Positions 6,420-9,928 of a stretch of DNA of 9,928 nt are shown piece after piece. The stretch lies in contig JAWOHX010000074.1 in NCBI GenBank assembly GCA_046484975.1, forward strand, positions 1 through 9,928. Direction: 5' to 3'. Source of the DNA: JAWOHX01 sp046484975 (lineage in GTDB: Bacteria > Bacillota > Clostridia > DUPQ01). Positions within the stretch are counted from its first letter, which is position 1, and each line of letters opens with the position of its first letter. A program made the position numbers and the translations under genes. Below the pieces are notes generated by a model. That model was not told where the DNA came from, did no database searches, and saw nothing but the letters and a program-made list of their open reading frames with translations.

Positions 6420-8222
6420 CTAGAAATCCTCCATCCCCTCGTTGTCCTTTTCCTTGATGGGGATGCTGACGATGACCTCGGTCCCCTGGTTCTCGACGCT
6501 GTGAATCCGGATGCCGTAGGCCTCCCCATAGTACAGCTTGATCCTCTTCTGCACGTTCCGCAACCCGGATGCGTTCTCGTGGATCTCCGAATTCACGATG
6601 GCGGTGATGAGCTCCAGCTTTTCCGGGCTCATTCCTTTGCCGTTGTCCCGGATGGCGATGCGCAGACTCCCATCCTCCCTGATGATGGACACGGAGAGCA
6701 GCCCCTCCTCCTGTTGCGGTGAAAATCCATGGATGACGGCATTCTCCACGATGGTCTGGATGACCAGGTTCAGGACCTGGACATCCATCAGGCTTTCATC
6801 CGCCAGAATCTCATATCTGAAGGATTCCCCGTAGCGGATCTGCTGGATGTCCAGGTAGCAGCGGATGCTGGCAAGGATGTCCCGGATGCTGATGAGGTCC
6901 CGCCCCTTGTTGAATGTCAGCCGGTAGAGGGTGGAAAGGTCGATGACCATCCTGGAGATTTCCTGTACGTTGTTTTGCCTGGCGAGCCAGTTGATGGTAT
7001 CCAGGGTGTTGTAGAGGAAGTGGGGATTTATTTTTTCCTGGAGCACCTTCAGCTCCATCTCTTTTTTCACCAGTTTTTCCTGATACAGCTCATGGATCAG
7101 GGATTCCACTTTCAGGACCATCTCGTTGTATGCTTCATATACATACCCGAACTCATCCTTCCTTTTCTCGGCGATTCTGCTGCTGAAATCCCCCTGCTCC
7201 ACCTTTTTCATGTGGTGGACCAGTTTCTGGAGCGGCTTGTCAATGAACCTGTTGATCACCGTATGGAACAGAATGATGTACAGGAGGAGTAAAAATGCCG
7301 TGATGCTGATGATGAGGCTGAAGATGCTCCGGTTGAAGGGTCTTAGGTCCTGCTGGGGGATGATGTGAAGCAGGCCTCCTTCTATGAACTCCAGCTCATT
7401 CAATCTCAACAGGGCTTTGCCCTGGTCAGTGGTGTCAATCCATACCTCAAGTTTTGGATTCATCAGATCCCCGATGTTCCTCCCCAGGGTATTGACCCGC
7501 ACACTGGCCCTTTCCATGGGGTCTGCATCCAGGATGAGCAGGTTGTCCCGGGTGTTGATGAGGGCACACCTGGCATTTTCCGTGATGGCCATGTTTTGGA
7601 GGAAGGAGTGGAATTCTTCCACTTCAAAATTGATGAACACATAGACGGGGCTCTGGATACGGATGCTCAGCCTGTCCGCCCTGTACACCATGGAGATGAG
7701 TTTTGTGTTGGTGAGCACTTCATCATTGAGTTCCATCCATGTCACCGCACCGGTGTATCTTGCAGTGTTCAGCCAGATGATGTCCGAGATCCTGTCATTG
7801 GAGAAAATGTTTCGGTTGGCATCGAAAAAGAGCTCCTCTTCCTCAAAGTATACGAAAATGCTGTGGATTTCCATGTTCACTTCCGTATGGTACATGATGT
7901 CCCTGGAGAATCCCGTGAGGGCGTCACTGTATTCCTGCGCAGGACGGGCGTCCAGGATGGCCAGCCTTCTGATTTTGTCCAGGTTGGCGTTGTTTGCGAT
8001 GACTCTGGCGATGCCCTTGCTTTTATCCAGCCGGTAGGCCACATAATTGGACGCGATGGTGGCGGAGTTTTTAAAATGCTCTTCAATACGGTTGGTGATG
8101 ACCTGGCTGGAATAGAAATATACAATCGTCAGCACGGAGAGCATCAGGATGATGATGATGATGATGATCATCATGAACCTTATTTTCAAATTGCTCCAGT
8201 TGATGCCAAAAATTCTTTTCAT
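6420..8222 (-). CDS. YesM-type sensor histidine kinase
   Basis: A membrane sensor of about 600 residues (numbered from the ATG at 8222). A transmembrane helix (about 16-37) rich in isoleucine is followed by an extracytoplasmic sensor region (about 40-297, probably Cache-like), a second helix (about 299-322), a HAMP linker (about 325-376, DKPLQKLVHHMKKVEQGDF) and a coiled segment. The His-kinase module has LQEKINPHFLYNTLDTINWL with H401. The ATPase domain shows the N box IVENAVIHG (N494), DNGKGM (526-531) and GLRNVQKRI. This is the LytS/YesM class that pairs with AraC-type regulators, and the regulator gene follows 58 bp downstream. Start choice: ATG 8222 has AAGGA seven bases upstream and MKRIFG is typical. 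ATG 8249, 10 bp after the previous stop with GAGG ahead, is a fair alternative. The ligand is unknown, likely a sugar or glycoside. Confidence 0.95.
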   Translation of the reverse strand: MKRIFGINWSNLKIRFMMIIIIIIILMLSVLTIVYFYSSQVITNRIEEHFKNSATIASNYVAYRLDKSKGIARVIANNANLDKIRRLAILDARPAQEYSDALTGFSRDIMYHTEVNMEIHSIFVYFEEEELFFDANRNIFSNDRISDIIWLNTARYTGAVTWMELNDEVLTNTKLISMVYRADRLSIRIQSPVYVFINFEVEEFHSFLQNMAITENARCALINTRDNLLILDADPMERASVRVNTLGRNIGDLMNPKLEVWIDTTDQGKALLRLNELEFIEGGLLHIIPQQDLRPFNRSIFSLIISITAFLLLLYIILFHTVINRFIDKPLQKLVHHMKKVEQGDFSSRIAEKRKDEFGYVYEAYNEMVLKVESLIHELYQEKLVKKEMELKVLQEKINPHFLYNTLDTINWLARQNNVQEISRMVIDLSTLYRLTFNKGRDLISIRDILASIRCYLDIQQIRYGESFRYEILADESLMDVQVLNLVIQTIVENAVIHGFSPQQEEGLLSVSIIREDGSLRIAIRDNGKGMSPEKLELITAIVNSEIHENASGLRNVQKRIKLYYGEAYGIRIHSVENQGTEVIVSIPIKEKDNEGMEDF

Positions 8223-8259
8223 CCCGTTTTCCTTTGCCTTTTGGTCCATCCGCCTGTCC

Positions 8260-9300
8260 TCATATCTGCCGGACCAGACGGACGGCCTGTTCCGCTTCTT
8301 CCAACGTCCCGGCCTCGTACCATAGGATGGTTTTCTTTCCCCTGAGGAAATCCATGTTTTCCCGGATTTCATCCATTGTTGCCATTACAACCACGGTTTT
8401 GCCCGCCAGATCATCTTCCAGCTGCCTGTAGACCTCAATGGCCCTTTGGGCGTTGGGGTCGTTGCTGATCTCGATGTAATCAATGTTTTTCATCCTGGCG
8501 ATCAGCGGGATGTTGTGGACGCCCACGGAATGGGTATGCATGAATACATGGTCGAACTCTCCCGTCACCTTCTCGGTGAAAGGCACGCCGAATTCCCGGA
8601 AATGGTCATTTGATATCATGACGGAAGCATCCTCGGACAGGTGGCCTGTCCCCTTTCCGGGAAGCCAGACATCAAATCCGGTGATGACACCCCCCCCCAC
8701 CCGGTCGGCAATCTCCGATTGCCTGTTCAGCATGAACAATGCGGCTTTTGCCGTGAAGCCGAACAACGCCCGGATCTCATCTGGATATTCGAAAAAATCA
8801 TAGAACATATCGTTGCCCCGAAGCACATTGGCGATGTCCATGGGGCTTTCCCCGCCTCTCAGCTTCACCAGGAACCTGCCTTTGGCTTTTTCCCTGAGAT
8901 ATGACATTCCGTCGATGACCAGCCGGAACCAGGGGTTGCTCTCCGAGAGGGACAACTTGTCCATGTCTGACCAGGACTTGACCACGGGATGGTGCCAGCT
9001 GGTATTCTCCGATATGTCCACCTCCCCGCCGACAAAGGCGGTATGCTCCGCAATCCCGTACCAGGGTGACATGGCGGGGAACAGGTCGTCTTTAAGATCC
9101 TTCCTTTTTTCCCAGTATTCCAGGAAACGTCCGATGGTATAGTCCAGGTATCCCCTCATGTTTTCCGGAAGGCCGAAGCTGTTCAGCGGAAGGGCCTTTC
9201 CGGTGATCTCCCGGATGCCCTTGACTTGAATCAGCGCTCCTGCATCGGAACGGGTGAAGGTGTCCACCCGGTCCATCAACAAGTCCATGTCTTTTCTCAT
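8260..9300 (-). CDS. Third, divergent URO-D-fold protein with an H-T-H motif
   Basis: The start ATG at 9300 has CAGGAG about nine bases upstream; a longer in-frame start at 9351 overlaps the -10 element and is unlikely. The 346-residue product matches the C-terminal half of the URO-D fold: FDVWLPGKGTGHLSEDASVMIS (209-230, with the conserved E223-D224), a barrel strand HVFMHTHSVGVHNIP (251-265) and NIDYIEISNDP (272-282). At the zinc-motif position it has H255-T-H257 in place of H-x-C. The C-terminus (ILWYEAGTLEEAE) lacks a distal cysteine or histidine. The N-terminal part (EHTAFVGGEVDISENTSWHHP, 85-105) contains several histidines and acids. It is cytoplasmic and the first gene of a unit with the sensor kinase and regulator, so it may produce or remove the signal, or belong to the pathway they control. 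Substrate unknown. A run of nine G codes for Gly202-204. Confidence 0.85.
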   Translation of the reverse strand: MRKDMDLLMDRVDTFTRSDAGALIQVKGIREITGKALPLNSFGLPENMRGYLDYTIGRFLEYWEKRKDLKDDLFPAMSPWYGIAEHTAFVGGEVDISENTSWHHPVVKSWSDMDKLSLSESNPWFRLVIDGMSYLREKAKGRFLVKLRGGESPMDIANVLRGNDMFYDFFEYPDEIRALFGFTAKAALFMLNRQSEIADRVGGGVITGFDVWLPGKGTGHLSEDASVMISNDHFREFGVPFTEKVTGEFDHVFMHTHSVGVHNIPLIARMKNIDYIEISNDPNAQRAIEVYRQLEDDLAGKTVVVMATMDEIRENMDFLRGKKTILWYEAGTLEEAEQAVRLVRQI

Positions 9301-9349
9301 GTGATCATTCTCCTGTGTTCTTTCATTGTCCGACAACCATTGGACTTCC

Positions 9350-9355
9350 ATTATA
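9350..9355 (-). promoter_or_regulatory. Probable -10 of the URO-D / kinase / regulator unit
   Basis: The minus strand reads GAGATATAATGG, a perfect TATAAT at plus 9350-9355 and about 50 bases upstream of ATG 9300. It sits just downstream of the terminator that ends the preceding gene. No convincing -35 is present 16-18 bp upstream, so the promoter may be weak or activator-dependent. The predicted leader is about 40 bases. Confidence 0.5.
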
Positions 9356-9414
9356 TCTCAAATCCTGGTTTTTAGGCACTCTTGATTCATGGATTTCCCA
9401 GTTATGGTTTTTCC

Positions 9415-9445
9415 AAAAAAAAAGGACCGTTGCCGGTCCTTTTTT
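9415..9445 (-). terminator. Intrinsic terminator after the solute-binding protein gene (symmetrical)
   Basis: A perfect inverted repeat, GGACCG (9424-9429) and CGGTCC (9434-9439) with a four-base loop, is flanked by nine A (9415-9423) and six T (9440-9445). On the minus strand it is a GC stem with a GCAA loop followed by a long U run, just downstream of the stop at 9459. The A/T flanks can extend the stem and make it work in both directions. It separates the transporter gene from the URO-D/kinase/regulator unit. Confidence 0.9.
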
Positions 9446-9458
9446 ATGGGTCTGTCGA

Positions 9459-9928
9459 TTAGTAGGTCTGTGACGAGGTTTTTCCGAGGGCTTCGTTGGC
9501 GTCGTCCAGAACCTTCTGCATGTTGAGGGCCTTGGCAATGCCTCTGTACTTGGCAATGGCTTCGGTGATGGTCACATCACCGGCGATGGCCGTAGAAAGG
9601 GCTTCGTTTGCCGCTGCGCTCTGGTCTCCCCTGACACCCTGGTTGAGCCACAGGTCACAGGCGGGCTCCTTCAGGGATTCGGTGACGGCCCACAGGCGTG
9701 CGCTGTACTTGTCGAAGATGTCATTCAGGTCGTTCTGCTGCATGAGCCTCCTTGCGGTGGACTCTTCATTCCATACAGCGTTGTCTGAATAGTAGACATA
9801 CTCGTAAACCCTGTCCAGCTCATACATGGGCAGTCCGCCGATGATGCCGGGTGAGGGATATCCGACAGGGTTGCCGCCTGCAGCTGTGGGAGGCAGGAAG
9901 TTTGCATAGATCTTGTTGCCTTCGATGG
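9459..9928 (-). CDS. C-terminal part of a probable ABC solute-binding protein, family 1 (runs off the right edge)
   Basis: The frame is open from the window edge to the TAA at 9459-9461, giving the last 155 residues; the N-terminus with any lipoprotein signal lies outside. The ATG at 9827 is internal, because coding sequence continues upstream (IEGNKIYANFLPPTAAGG). The pattern fits the C-terminal lobe of extracellular sugar-binding proteins: aromatic and helical stretches (MYELDRVYEYVYYSDNAVW), then the usual ending in which a GDVTITEAIAKYRG segment precedes a terminal helix with VLDDANEALG. Such proteins deliver oligosaccharides to ABC permeases at the outer face of the membrane. They commonly sit beside YesMN systems, which supports the sugar-related reading of the locus. 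Family assignment rests on this partial sequence only. A strong terminator follows. Confidence 0.7.
   Translation of the reverse strand, partial: IEGNKIYANFLPPTAAGGNPVGYPSPGIIGGLPMYELDRVYEYVYYSDNAVWNEESTARRLMQQNDLNDIFDKYSARLWAVTESLKEPACDLWLNQGVRGDQSAAANEALSTAIAGDVTITEAIAKYRGIAKALNMQKVLDDANEALGKTSSQTY

Noticed and set aside
7365..8345. 326-codon open frame on the plus strand opposite the sensor kinase
   Set aside because: The opposite frame encodes unmistakable kinase motifs. This one contains Asp/His runs from the ATC repeat and no domain.
8223..8372. Extended N-terminus of the sensor kinase from 8372
   Set aside because: It would overlap the URO-D gene by more than 100 bases, and the extra residues are Arg/Lys/Trp-rich with no domain. 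Starts at 8222 or 8249 have ribosome binding sites.
1..9928. CRISPR arrays, tRNA or rRNA genes, insertion sequences
   Set aside because: I found no regularly spaced repeats, no tRNA-like cloverleaf, no rRNA sequence and no transposase or terminal inverted repeats.

Overview
This window looks like a carbohydrate-related accessory locus from a Gram-positive, anaerobic, Clostridia-type Bacillota. The clues are AGGAG-type ribosome binding sites, TATAAT promoters, a YesM/YesN-type sensor kinase and AraC-type response regulator, and the C-terminus of what looks like a family 1 ABC sugar-binding protein. Codon use is rich in G and C at third positions, so a fairly GC-rich lineage is likely. The genus cannot be read from the sequence.

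Layout, left to right. The left edge (1-479, minus strand) is the N-terminal part of a multi-pass membrane protein with its own strong promoter. A 179-bp divergent intergenic region (480-658) follows; it holds that promoter and a tandem TTTGCGT repeat. Next is a compact plus-strand operon (659-4753) of three genes: a uroporphyrinogen decarboxylase (URO-D) fold protein, a 635-residue cytoplasmic protein resembling an (alpha/alpha)6-barrel glycosidase, and a second URO-D-fold protein with an H-x-C-G motif. The genes overlap by 4 bp or are 1 bp apart. The operon runs tail to tail, with a 9-bp overlap, into a minus-strand cluster. Read in its own direction, that cluster is a third URO-D-fold gene (9300-8260), a sensor histidine kinase (8222-6420) and a response regulator (6361-4745). 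Upstream of it lies an intrinsic terminator (9415-9445), then the end of the putative solute-binding protein gene (9928-9459), which continues out of the window.

How the genes may work together (inference): the membrane kinase senses a small molecule, probably a glycan fragment or glycoside, and the response regulator activates transport and catabolic genes, possibly through the tandem repeat upstream of the plus operon. The imported substrate would be handled in the cytoplasm by the glycosidase-like protein and the URO-D-fold proteins. The unusual part is three divergent URO-D-fold proteins in one locus. At the position of the zinc-binding H-x-C motif of corrinoid methyltransferases they carry D-x-D, H-x-C and H-x-H respectively. 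This suggests three different activities, not redundant copies. No heme-synthesis gene and no corrinoid protein gene is present in the window, so their substrate is unknown.
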